6,725 nt of DNA from positions 1 to 6,725 of the forward strand of contig JAJRWJ010000308.1 of the NCBI GenBank assembly GCA_024276805.1. The letters run 5' to 3'. Position numbers and translations under genes: made by a program. Every line of letters begins with the position of its first letter. Position 1 is the stretch's first letter. Below, piece after piece: positions 1 to 6,602 of this stretch. The notes below the pieces were generated by a model. That model saw only the letters and a list, made by a program, of their open reading frames with translations, ran no database searches and was not told the origin of the DNA. Origin of the DNA: Gammaproteobacteria bacterium (GTDB lineage Bacteria > Pseudomonadota > Gammaproteobacteria > Methylococcales > Methylomonadaceae).

Positions 1-1
1 C

Positions 2-724
2 GTCGTCCCTGTTGAACTACTGCCAATCCTGAAAAAGAAATTGCAGCTCTATGTGCTGCGCTCCGACGTACAGCTGATCGACAGCAGTGATCATTTCTGC
101 CTTTTCGGTTTCAGCCTGAGCACCGGCGCGGGTGAAAAAACTGCCGTTCCGGAACAGGTTCTCGCGGCACGACCGGTCGACGACGGCATGGTCATTTGCC
201 TGCCGACCATAACCACTGCACCACGCTGCCTGGCCATCCTGCCGGTCAATACGGCAATAGAGACCTGGAAAGATTACGCCGCACAGGGCTGGCAAACGGG
301 CAATCCCAATGAATGGCGAACTCTGGATATACTTTCCGGAATTCCTTGGCTAAACTTACTGACAACGGAGCAATTCATCCCGCAAATGCTCAATCTGGAC
401 CAACTGAACGGCATCAGCCTCGACAAGGGCTGCTATACCGGCCAGGAAATTGTCGCCCGGACGCATTATCTGGGAAAGGCCAAACGTAAAATGTACCTGG
501 CCGAATGCCATGCCCCAGAACCGCCTGAAGCCGGTTCCGCCATTATTGCTCCGGAAGACGCTTCCGATAAGACTGTGGGGTCGATTTTAACGGCGCAGGC
601 AACGCCAACAGGGGTGTTCATGTTGGTGATACTGCAAACAGGCTATGCGCTATCAGAAAACCTTGTTCTGGCGAATCGGAATCGAGACAGGATCATCATA
701 ACCGAATTAGTTTATTCAATTTAA
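2..724 (+). CDS. ygfZ: YgfZ/GcvT-family folate-binding protein, 5'-truncated by window edge
   Basis: YgfZ is a tetrahydrofolate-binding relative of the glycine-cleavage T protein, known to support assembly or repair of certain Fe-S enzymes such as MiaB in the cytoplasm. The reading frame is open from base 2, so the gene starts left of the window; 240 C-terminal residues are visible. It begins VVPVELLPILKKKLQLYVLRS, which matches the usual YgfZ stretch before the RSDV segment. An internal TTG at 41 is therefore not the start. The family signature KGCYTGQEIVAR lies at 425-460, with its conserved Cys at 431-433, and is followed by THYLGKAKRKMY. The C-terminal beta-barrel part (about 480-721) is less conserved and ends at TAA 722-724. 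The HDOD gene follows 15 nt later and may be co-transcribed. Family assignment is secure from the signature; the missing N-terminus cannot be judged. Confidence 0.94.
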   Translation, partial: VVPVELLPILKKKLQLYVLRSDVQLIDSSDHFCLFGFSLSTGAGEKTAVPEQVLAARPVDDGMVICLPTITTAPRCLAILPVNTAIETWKDYAAQGWQTGNPNEWRTLDILSGIPWLNLLTTEQFIPQMLNLDQLNGISLDKGCYTGQEIVARTHYLGKAKRKMYLAECHAPEPPEAGSAIIAPEDASDKTVGSILTAQATPTGVFMLVILQTGYALSENLVLANRNRDRIIITELVYSI

Positions 725-739
725 CTCACTATAAACGCT

Positions 740-1591
740 ATGGCTGAAATACAATTCAAATCAGTTCAGGATTTTCTCGATCACGTTCAGGATGAGCTGA
801 ATGCAAATCGGTTGGTACTGCCCACTTTGCCTGACATCGCCATCAAAGTGCGTGATGCCGTTTCCAAGGGCGAGGCATCGGCACAAAAACTGGCTGAAAT
901 GATCACCACCGACGCTGCATTGTCGGCAAGATTGATCCAGGTCGCCAACAGCCCTCTGTACAGAGGCACAGTGGAAGTAAAAAATATCCAGATGGCGGTT
1001 GCCCGATTGGGCAACAACACCGTTCGCACTCTGGTCACCAGCTTGATCATGCAACAGATGTTTACCCCGACGACCGCTCTCCTGGAACAGCATTTCCGTG
1101 CCACCTGGGAAGCGAGCATCAATGTTTCCGCCATCAGCCGGGCGCTGGTCGCTTTTACCCCACACCTCAACGCCGATGAAGCGATGCTGGCCGGACTCAT
1201 TCACCAGATTGGCAAGCTGCCCATCCTGATGCTGGTGGAAAATATCCCTGAATTCAGAGACAGCCCTTCACGGCTGGCCAAACTGATGGAAAAAGCCCAC
1301 CCCGCCATAGGAAAAATCATCATGGATACCTGGGATTTTCCGGAGGAACTGAAGCCGGTCGCCTCGGAATATGTCAGTTTCCAGCGGGATCCGGGACCCC
1401 AGGCGGACTATGTGGATATCGTCCAGGTCGCCTTCCTGCAAAGTATTGCCGGAACCGACCATCCTGCCTGCCGGGTCGACTGGGCAACGGTACCCTCCTT
1501 CGCCAAACTGGGCCTGACTTCCGATGCCGAGGTTCTGGAGATCGAAGGTATTTCCGATGAAATCGAACTTACCCAGCAAATGTTCGCCTGA
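740..1591 (+). CDS. HDOD-domain signalling protein
   Basis: This 283-residue protein has an HDOD domain, a catalytically degenerate relative of HD phosphohydrolases found in bacterial signalling proteins; its molecular function is not settled for most members. The domain spans roughly residues 24-220. It opens with LPTLPDIA (27-34), then DAALSARLIQVANSPLYRG (D58 to G76), the classical HDOD block. The HD-like motif reads GLIHQIGK with H155-Q156, so the metal-binding Asp of a true HD enzyme is absent. No receiver, GGDEF, EAL or kinase domain is attached, and there is no signal peptide or membrane segment. The ATG at 740 is the natural start, 15 nt after the ygfZ stop, but no Shine-Dalgarno-like purine run precedes it, which would fit coupling to ygfZ translation. 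Other members act in chemotaxis, stress or c-di-GMP circuits, so no specific role is assigned. Confidence 0.93.
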   Translation: MAEIQFKSVQDFLDHVQDELNANRLVLPTLPDIAIKVRDAVSKGEASAQKLAEMITTDAALSARLIQVANSPLYRGTVEVKNIQMAVARLGNNTVRTLVTSLIMQQMFTPTTALLEQHFRATWEASINVSAISRALVAFTPHLNADEAMLAGLIHQIGKLPILMLVENIPEFRDSPSRLAKLMEKAHPAIGKIIMDTWDFPEELKPVASEYVSFQRDPGPQADYVDIVQVAFLQSIAGTDHPACRVDWATVPSFAKLGLTSDAEVLEIEGISDEIELTQQMFA

Positions 1592-1632
1592 TTGACGCTT
1601 CGTGGCTGTCTGCCGGACAGTGATCGGTGTAA

Positions 1633-1663
1633 AAAAGTGATAAAATAATAAACACTCACTTTT
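1633..1663. repeat. 8-bp perfect inverted repeat around an AT-rich centre upstream of ctaA
   Basis: AAAAGTGA at 1633-1640 is matched by its exact reverse complement TCACTTTT at 1656-1663, with a 15-nt spacer made almost only of A and T. The spacer includes TAAAAT (1641-1646), a 5/6 match to a sigma70 -10 box. No good -35 box sits 16-18 nt upstream. The repeat lies 26 nt before the heme A synthase ATG in the 98-nt gap after the HDOD gene. It could be a regulator binding site over a promoter, or a hairpin in the 5' untranslated region. It lacks a GC-rich stem followed by a T run, so it is a poor rho-independent terminator. Function is inferred only from position and symmetry. Confidence 0.35.
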
Positions 1664-1689
1664 CACCCGACCGCCTCATTGAATATAGC

Positions 1690-2667
1690 ATGACCGACAC
1701 CAGCGCCGCTTTTCGCTTCCGACGCATCGGCATCATTACCATATTTGCCGTTTATTTTCTCATTCTGGTGGGCGGGATCGTCCGCGCATCGGGCGCCGGC
1801 ATGGGCTGCCCGGACTGGCCCACCTGCTTCGGGCAGCTGATTCCCCCGACCAGTGAAGCACAGCTGCCGGAAAATTATCAGGAGATCTATGCGCAGCGCG
1901 GCTACGCGAACAGCAGATTCAACCCCGTCAAAACCTGGACTGAATATCTGAACCGCCTGACCGGTGTCAGCATCGGCCTGCTGATCATGCTGACCGTCTG
2001 GCAATCCCGTGTCTACTGGAAAAGTGACAGGACTATTTTCACTCTGTCGCTGGGCGTATTCATGCTGGTTGGCTTTCAGGGCTGGCTGGGTTCCCGGGTG
2101 GTCGCCAGCAATCTGCAACCCTATATGATCACCCTGCATATGTTGCTGGCGTTGGGCATCGTCGCGCTGTTGATCTACGCGGTGGCGCGTTCCCAAAAGG
2201 CAGCCATCGGCCGCATAGACAGCAGCGCCCTGCCGGACCGGTTCCGCATGATACTGATTCTGGCAATGGCCATGACACTGCTGCAGGTTGCAATGGGCAC
2301 GCAAGTGTGGGAAGCTGTCGATATCATCGCCAACAACCACAACTATATAGACCGTCAATACTGGCGTGATGATTTCCCCATGATTTTCTATGTGCACCGT
2401 TCATTTTCAGCACTCATTCTGCTGACCAATCTCTGGCTGGCCTGGCAGATCCATCGTTCGGTGAGCAGGGAAAATATTTTGTTGCGGCTCGCCGCGACGC
2501 TGATAGCACTGCTGGTTATCGCCATAGGCGCTGGCATCACGATGGACAGGCTGGGCATGCCGCCTGCCGCGCAGCCGATTCATTTACTGATGGCCAACCT
2601 GATATTTGGCCTGCAGTTTTTCCTGTTCATCTGTCTGCATTACGCGACCGGCAAAGCAACAGATTGA
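1690..2667 (+). CDS. ctaA: Heme A synthase, COX15/CtaA family
   Basis: Heme A synthase oxidises the C8 methyl of heme O to a formyl group, giving heme A for aa3-type cytochrome c oxidase, in the inner membrane. The 325-residue protein is highly hydrophobic with about eight membrane helices, the first near residues 13-31. Family marks: GGIVRASGAGMGCPDWPTC with the Cys pair C40/C46 in the first periplasmic loop; E85-Y-L-N88-R89 (the EYxHR heme motif with Asn for His); H150 in ITLHM; GTQVWEAVD; H236 in YVHRS; and H298 in QPIHLL. Three of the four usual heme-ligand histidines are present. The ATG at 1690 puts the first helix close to the N-terminus as expected; no clear ribosome-binding site is visible. 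No ctaB, ctaG or oxidase subunit gene is adjacent; the next gene is convergent. The gap upstream suggests its own promoter. Confidence 0.96.
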   Translation: MTDTSAAFRFRRIGIITIFAVYFLILVGGIVRASGAGMGCPDWPTCFGQLIPPTSEAQLPENYQEIYAQRGYANSRFNPVKTWTEYLNRLTGVSIGLLIMLTVWQSRVYWKSDRTIFTLSLGVFMLVGFQGWLGSRVVASNLQPYMITLHMLLALGIVALLIYAVARSQKAAIGRIDSSALPDRFRMILILAMAMTLLQVAMGTQVWEAVDIIANNHNYIDRQYWRDDFPMIFYVHRSFSALILLTNLWLAWQIHRSVSRENILLRLAATLIALLVIAIGAGITMDRLGMPPAAQPIHLLMANLIFGLQFFLFICLHYATGKATD

Positions 2668-2835
2668 ATCAATCGCCCTGCCCAGGGAAAGTACCCTGAC
2701 ATTCCAGTCACGGTGAGGAATCCAGCCGGCCGATACATGGCAACGCGCATGATTTCTTCCTCTGGCGCAGCAGAGACAAGCCGCCGCAACTGAAAAGCTG
2801 CTGATTGATGCAACCGGCTGTGTAGTGAAGTTCGT

Positions 2836-4191
2836 TTACCGGCTGTCGCCACAAGAGACAACTTCCGTTTCTTTTAATTGTAGATCCGATATTTGTCTTT
2901 TCAGGTCTGCAAGCGCTTTTTGCAACGCCTGTAGTCCGGAGTTTACCGCAGTGACCCTGAGAAAATATTGCGGCGCATTTTTATATATGGGCTTGACCTG
3001 TACATGCATTCCCTTGTCGAGCAATCTCTGCGCGATTCTTCTGGCCCGGTTTTCATTACGGTAGATGCCCATCGAGACAGCCCCGCGCCATGCCGTTTTT
3101 CTGAACAACCAGAGATCACTGTAGCCCTGCTTTTTCAACATCCGGTAATTATCCAGCGACTGTTCGAAAGTTTCCGAAGCAGGATATAACACCACGTAGC
3201 CACTGGGAATTTTTCGCTTGTTGCTGACAATTTCCACACTGCCGGCCGCCGTGCTGAAGGCAGCTGTACCGGCCTGCATCATTTCCGCGTCAGGGAAAGG
3301 ACCTATTTTGTAACAGGACCGCACTACTGTCGGTGGATTGCCCGTTTCGTCGGCAGCGCCGACAGCAGCATGGCGGGATGGCGATGCCGATATGATTTCA
3401 GGCATAATTTGTATCTTTTCCGGTTTTTCAGTGTGCTGTATCCCGACATGCCCGGGTGACGACTTCGACTGATCGCCGGCCGGATCAGCCTCTTCCGCAG
3501 TACCCCCGGAAGCGCCAGCTTGCTGCCGACCCTTGCCGTGCAGCGTTTTTTCCGAAACGCCGTCTTTGTCATCAGCCAGGTCTTTATCAAGCACCGCCTC
3601 CTCCCTGGATTGTGCGGTATTGGGAATCTCCGGGACTTGGCGTTTCTCCGGAACAGGCTCGATAGCGGCAGGCAACGTTGACAATTCGTCTCGGACAGTG
3701 GCGGAACCCGACGCCACGGTCCGGGAATCGTCGCTGCTCTGGAATGCCCGTTCGATCGAATCGGATCGCTCTGCCAGTGGCTCGACTTGATCAAGCTCCG
3801 GAATCAATGGCTGCGACGTTTTTATCGATGACGGTTCATTCCCCTGACCGGACTCATCGATCTCCCGTGGCAAATCCAGTACAGCCGAATCTGGTAATTT
3901 CCCCTCCATCCCTGACATCGATGCTGGCTGCCCAGCAGAGGAAACATCCTGAGAATCCTTTTGCACAACAAAAGGCAAATTCCCCTGACCAATGGTTTGA
4001 TCCGTGATCGCAATCGATTCATTCCGGGGCTCATCCCTGGTGATTTCACTGAGCAACCTGATCTGTCCGATACCCTTGCTCTTCTGGGCTGGCGACACTG
4101 CCTCCAGTTCCTGGTGCAAGACCCCCGTATTGATTTCCCAGAGCAACAACAGCACATTGGCCAGCAGCAAAACAAAAAAGAAATATTTCAT
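2836..4191 (-). CDS. Membrane-anchored SPOR-domain protein with long disordered linker
   Basis: The 451-residue protein probably binds peptidoglycan in the periplasm. Residues 3-18 (FFFVLLLANVLLLLW region) form one N-terminal membrane segment. Residues about 25-285 are low in hydrophobics and rich in Ser, Glu, Asp, Pro, Lys and Gln, as expected of a disordered periplasmic linker. The C-terminal part resembles SPOR: GYVVLYPASETFEQS, MLKKQGYSDLWLF, RGAVSMGIYRNENRARRI and a final YFLRV, about residues 331-414. SPOR domains bind glycan strands lacking stem peptides, mainly at division septa. A short amphipathic helix follows (about 418-443). Cys occur at 293 and 447, near the edges of the folded region; a disulfide is possible. 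The ATG lies 2 nt after the coaX stop with AGGA (4201-4198) inside the coaX tail, so translation is likely coupled. A SPOR-like gene after birA-coaX is also known in pseudomonads. SPOR assignment is by pattern; the linker is not alignable by eye. Confidence 0.85.
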   Translation of the reverse strand: MKYFFFVLLLANVLLLLWEINTGVLHQELEAVSPAQKSKGIGQIRLLSEITRDEPRNESIAITDQTIGQGNLPFVVQKDSQDVSSAGQPASMSGMEGKLPDSAVLDLPREIDESGQGNEPSSIKTSQPLIPELDQVEPLAERSDSIERAFQSSDDSRTVASGSATVRDELSTLPAAIEPVPEKRQVPEIPNTAQSREEAVLDKDLADDKDGVSEKTLHGKGRQQAGASGGTAEEADPAGDQSKSSPGHVGIQHTEKPEKIQIMPEIISASPSRHAAVGAADETGNPPTVVRSCYKIGPFPDAEMMQAGTAAFSTAAGSVEIVSNKRKIPSGYVVLYPASETFEQSLDNYRMLKKQGYSDLWLFRKTAWRGAVSMGIYRNENRARRIAQRLLDKGMHVQVKPIYKNAPQYFLRVTAVNSGLQALQKALADLKRQISDLQLKETEVVSCGDSR

Positions 4192-4193
4192 TG

Positions 4194-4925
4194 TCAGTCC
4201 TGTAGTATCACCGTCAGGCCCTGCAGCACCAGATCGGGTTCAATGACAGAAGCCAGGTCGGTTTTCCCGGCGATGCAGCGGGCATCACCGCCGGTCAGCA
4301 GCAGCTGCATTCCCTGCCCGTAACGGGCTACGACCGCTTCCACCAGTCCGATGGCAGCAAACAGCGCACCATTACAGATAGCTGCCTCGGTGGCATCGGC
4401 CAGACCCACGGCAAATTCATCCTGAAAAGACTGCAGTGCTTCCGTCCCCTGAACCAGTGATCTTTTCATCAGGGTCAAACCAGGTGCGATCATGCCCCCC
4501 AAATGCCTGCCCCGGACATTCAGGATATCGATGGTGATGGCCGTTCCGCAATCGACCACACAGGCCGGCAGATCATGATAGCGACGCACCGCCAGCAACG
4601 TAAGCCACCGGTCGACACCCAGTTTCTCCGGCTGCCGGTAGGCATTGCTCACTCCATGGGCATGGGCCTGCGGTTGCGGCCGGATGATTTCCAGACCCGG
4701 CCAAAGCCGGTGTATGGTCCAGCGCACCTGTTCCAGAAGATCAGACGCCGCGACACTGGCAATGGCGACCCGGGCAGGTCTGGGCAGATTCTGCCAATGG
4801 CTGCGCAGTGCTTCCCTGATATCACTCTGCCGGGCATGCGCCAGGGCCTGGCCGGAATGGATGTCCCGTCCTTCAGCCATGGCCCATTTCAAACGGGTAT
4901 TGCCCAAATCGATCAGTAAATGCAT
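4194..4925 (-). CDS. coaX: Type III pantothenate kinase
   Basis: CoaX phosphorylates pantothenate with ATP to 4'-phosphopantothenate, the first committed step of coenzyme A synthesis, in the cytoplasm. The 243 residues are the usual size for the ASKHA-fold type III enzyme. Motifs: D6-L-G-N-T10 phosphate loop; NAYRQPEKLGVDRW with D105; VDCGTAITID with D125; GGMIAPG (143-149); TEAAICNG (179-186); LLLTGGDA (208-215). All the conserved acidic residues I expect are present, so it should be active. Unlike CoaA, type III enzymes are not feedback-inhibited by CoA. The ATG at 4925 directly precedes the phosphate-loop strand (MHLLIDLGN), which fixes the start; only a close, weak GGCAGG precedes it. It sits 46 nt after birA and 2 nt before the SPOR gene. 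birA and coaX are neighbours in many bacteria. Confidence 0.97.
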   Translation of the reverse strand: MHLLIDLGNTRLKWAMAEGRDIHSGQALAHARQSDIREALRSHWQNLPRPARVAIASVAASDLLEQVRWTIHRLWPGLEIIRPQPQAHAHGVSNAYRQPEKLGVDRWLTLLAVRRYHDLPACVVDCGTAITIDILNVRGRHLGGMIAPGLTLMKRSLVQGTEALQSFQDEFAVGLADATEAAICNGALFAAIGLVEAVVARYGQGMQLLLTGGDARCIAGKTDLASVIEPDLVLQGLTVILQD

Positions 4926-4971
4926 AACCTGCCGTCAATACCGCATAGCGTACAACCGCACGAAACCATGA

Positions 4972-5958
4972 TCACCCATTGAAGCTGACTTCGCCCGAAG
5001 TAAATACCTGAATTCCGCCATCCTTAAGCTTTAACAATAGCATGCCATCGCTATTGATACCATGCACGAAACCTTCGATGCTGTTCTGCCCCATGTGCAG
5101 AGTCACCGCCCGGCCCAGCATGCAATCATAGCTGCGCCATTCCTCCAGAAAATGCTGCAGGCCTTGTTTTTCATAACCGGCAATCACGGGCAGCAGTTCA
5201 TTGAGCAATGCCGCAGCCAACCTGTTCCGCGATGGTGCAGCTCCGTTCAATATGTCTTGCAGATCGGTCCAGGCCTGGGTAATCTTTTGCGCCTCTTTTT
5301 CGGTCAGGGAAATATTCAGGCCTATGCCCAGAACAACACAGCAGGGCCCGTTCGCCTCTCCGGATACTTCGACCAGAATCCCTCCCAGCTTCCTGTCCCG
5401 CCAATAGATATCATTCGGCCATTTCAAGCCCAGGCTGTGGATATCGAGACTCCGCAGCGCCCGAATAGCTGCGACGCCCGCCGCCAGACTCAAACCGGCC
5501 AGAACCGCCGGTCCCTGCTGAAAGCGCCACAGGATGGACAAATAGATATTGCTGCCGAATGGCGAAACCCATTCCCTGCCACGCCGGCCCTTGCCGGCCA
5601 TTTGATATTCGGCGAGACAGACCGTTCCTGCCCCGGCGCCGTCCAGTGCCCGATTCATCAGATAACTGTTGGTGGAATCGATGCGCTGATGAATTTCCAG
5701 CTCTGAGAGCAATGCCCGCGATGTTTTCCTCATGGCCTGCTCAATTTCGGCGGCATCCAGCCAGTCGATTGCCTTCTCCAGGCGGTATCCCTTGCCGCTG
5801 ACCGCAGCTATGTCGATACCCAGTTCAGGCAGGGTATTCAATTGTTTCCAGATTGCCGAACGAGTGACACCGAGAACTGCCGACAATTCCGAGCCGGAAT
5901 GGAATTTACCGTCGCCCAGCAACAGCAGCAGCTTTTTTTTTATTTCCGGGAGTTCCAC
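4972..5958 (-). CDS. birA: Biotin--[acetyl-CoA-carboxylase] ligase / biotin operon repressor
   Basis: BirA makes biotinyl-5'-AMP and transfers biotin to the AccB subunit of acetyl-CoA carboxylase; with its DNA-binding domain it can also repress biotin genes. The 328 residues are full length for a group II ligase. A winged helix-turn-helix occupies residues 1-62 (SELSAVLGVTRSAIWKQLNTL; wing SGKGYRL). The catalytic domain shows DSTN (94-97), the biotinyl-AMP loop GKGRRGREWVSPFG (122-135), KWPND with the catalytic Lys 179, KLGGILVE (190-197) and GIGLNIS. A C-terminal SH3-like domain follows (about 275-328). The GTG start at 5958 lies 4 nt beyond the PilZ stop; AAGGAG at 5976-5971 is 12 nt upstream, longer than ideal, but no other start in this frame fits. 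Codons 7-9 carry an A9 run (minus strand of 5933-5941). The N-terminal domain suggests regulation of bio genes, but I see no bio operator here. Confidence 0.97.
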   Translation of the reverse strand: MELPEIKKKLLLLLGDGKFHSGSELSAVLGVTRSAIWKQLNTLPELGIDIAAVSGKGYRLEKAIDWLDAAEIEQAMRKTSRALLSELEIHQRIDSTNSYLMNRALDGAGAGTVCLAEYQMAGKGRRGREWVSPFGSNIYLSILWRFQQGPAVLAGLSLAAGVAAIRALRSLDIHSLGLKWPNDIYWRDRKLGGILVEVSGEANGPCCVVLGIGLNISLTEKEAQKITQAWTDLQDILNGAAPSRNRLAAALLNELLPVIAGYEKQGLQHFLEEWRSYDCMLGRAVTLHMGQNSIEGFVHGINSDGMLLLKLKDGGIQVFTSGEVSFNG

Positions 5959-5961
5959 AAA

Positions 5962-6564
5962 TCAGCTGTTCTCCTTTTCTTCCCTGATCTGCTGAATTTG
6001 CCTTTTCACGACATGTTTGATCAGTAGTTCCCGATCCTGCTCGGGCATATTGTAATAATCGACACCGACGATATAGGGGTATTCCTTGTTCATATCGGCG
6101 TTCTTCTCGCAGCGGACCACGGTACCATAGGTGATGATCACTGCCATGCTGGATGCCAGCAACATCTTGATTTCCAGGCACACGCCAGGCTGGATGAGTT
6201 CTTCACTGTCGAAGGCAATGCCTGATGCGCTCATATTGACATTACGGGTCTTCTGCTCGGACAATTCCATCTTCTGCATCAACACGGCGCGCGCAACCAG
6301 ATCGATCTTGTTGTTGAGTACTTTCAGATATTCCGCGACATCGGGGTCGCTTCGCTCCAGTCGGTGCAGACTTACCTGGGATTCCTGGGTCATCATATCA
6401 AGCGCAGTGGCCAATGAACAATCGCCAAATGCATTCATGCCAGGGACTTTGCTCCCTTGCAGCTGATTTTCAGGAATTTTCTTATAAAAGATGCGGAGCG
6501 TGTCATCGATGCGAAAAAAACGCCGCCTGTCGCCGGAAAAATCCGCTTTTTGCTGTTCGCTCAC
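5962..6564 (-). CDS. PilZ-domain protein with long helical insertion
   Basis: PilZ domains bind cyclic di-GMP through an RxxxR motif and a (D/N)xSxxG motif. Both appear in this 200-residue protein: R14-R15-F-F-R18 near the N-terminus, and N110-M-S112-A-S-G115 in NVNMSASGIAF. They are about 90 residues apart rather than the usual 20-30. The stretch between, about residues 45-105, looks helical, with runs such as SLATALDMM, VAEYLKVLNNKIDLVARAVL and KMELSEQK. A split PilZ domain with long helices forming a tetrameric coiled coil is known from XCC6012 of Xanthomonas campestris. The C-terminal strand region includes YGTVVRC and YIVGVDYYNM and ends in a charged helix. There is no signal peptide, so it is cytosolic. 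The GTG start at 6564 has GGGGA 7 nt upstream. It ends 3 nt before birA and begins 38 nt after the OmpA/MotB gene. Confidence 0.92.
   Translation of the reverse strand: MSEQQKADFSGDRRRFFRIDDTLRIFYKKIPENQLQGSKVPGMNAFGDCSLATALDMMTQESQVSLHRLERSDPDVAEYLKVLNNKIDLVARAVLMQKMELSEQKTRNVNMSASGIAFDSEELIQPGVCLEIKMLLASSMAVIITYGTVVRCEKNADMNKEYPYIVGVDYYNMPEQDRELLIKHVVKRQIQQIREEKENS
5971..5976 (-). promoter_or_regulatory. Ribosome-binding site for birA inside the pilZ tail
   Basis: AAGGAG, read on the minus strand, lies within the last codons of the PilZ gene, 12 nt before the birA GTG. It is the strongest Shine-Dalgarno match near this start and supports initiation at 5958 despite the long spacing. Ribosomes ending the PilZ gene would cover it, so re-initiation or coupling is likely. 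Confidence 0.6.
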
Positions 6565-6602
6565 AAATCAATCCCCATTGCCAATAGCATGCCTGCATTC
6601 GG

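Noticed and set aside
41..43. TTG as the start codon of the ygfZ reading frame
   Set aside because: The frame stays open to the window edge and the residues before the TTG match the YgfZ family, so the gene is truncated by the window.
730..735. TATAAA just before the HDOD start as a -10 box
   Set aside because: It would place transcription start at about the ATG itself, and there is no acceptable -35 box at 707-712; more likely AT-rich spacer.
761..1204. Two minus-strand open frames antisense to the HDOD gene
   Set aside because: No motif or plausible start signal; the plus strand codes for a clear HDOD domain through the whole stretch.
1592..1632. Possible terminator after the HDOD gene: CTGTC-TGCCG-GACAG hairpin (1606-1620)
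   Set aside because: The stem is only 5 bp and is followed by TGATCGG and A residues, not a T run, so it does not meet the rho-independent pattern on the plus strand.
1663..2397. Long minus-strand open frame (244 codons) antisense to the heme A synthase gene
   Set aside because: Its product is rich in His, Gln and Asp with no recognisable domain, as expected of an antisense shadow of a GC-leaning membrane-protein gene; the plus strand is clearly coding.
2668..2835. Convergent intergenic region: hairpins CAGGG-AAAGTA-CCCTG (2683-2698), GATTG-AAT-CAATC (2662-2674) and CAGCAG/CTGCTG (2768-2803); direct repeat ACCGGCTGT at 2813-2821 and 2838-2846; small minus-strand frame 2640-2861
   Set aside because: The stems are 5-6 bp without T runs on either strand, the 9-bp repeat is short and isolated, and the small frame has no recognisable content. 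I see no supportable gene, terminator or attachment site.
3456..4007. Several plus-strand frames of 69-109 codons inside the SPOR gene
   Set aside because: They overlap the linker-coding region, whose loose composition readily leaves other frames open; none has a domain or a ribosome-binding site.
5062..5706. Plus-strand open frame of 214 codons antisense to birA
   Set aside because: Lies fully within a well-conserved birA; the product has the His/Gln/Pro-rich look of a shadow frame.
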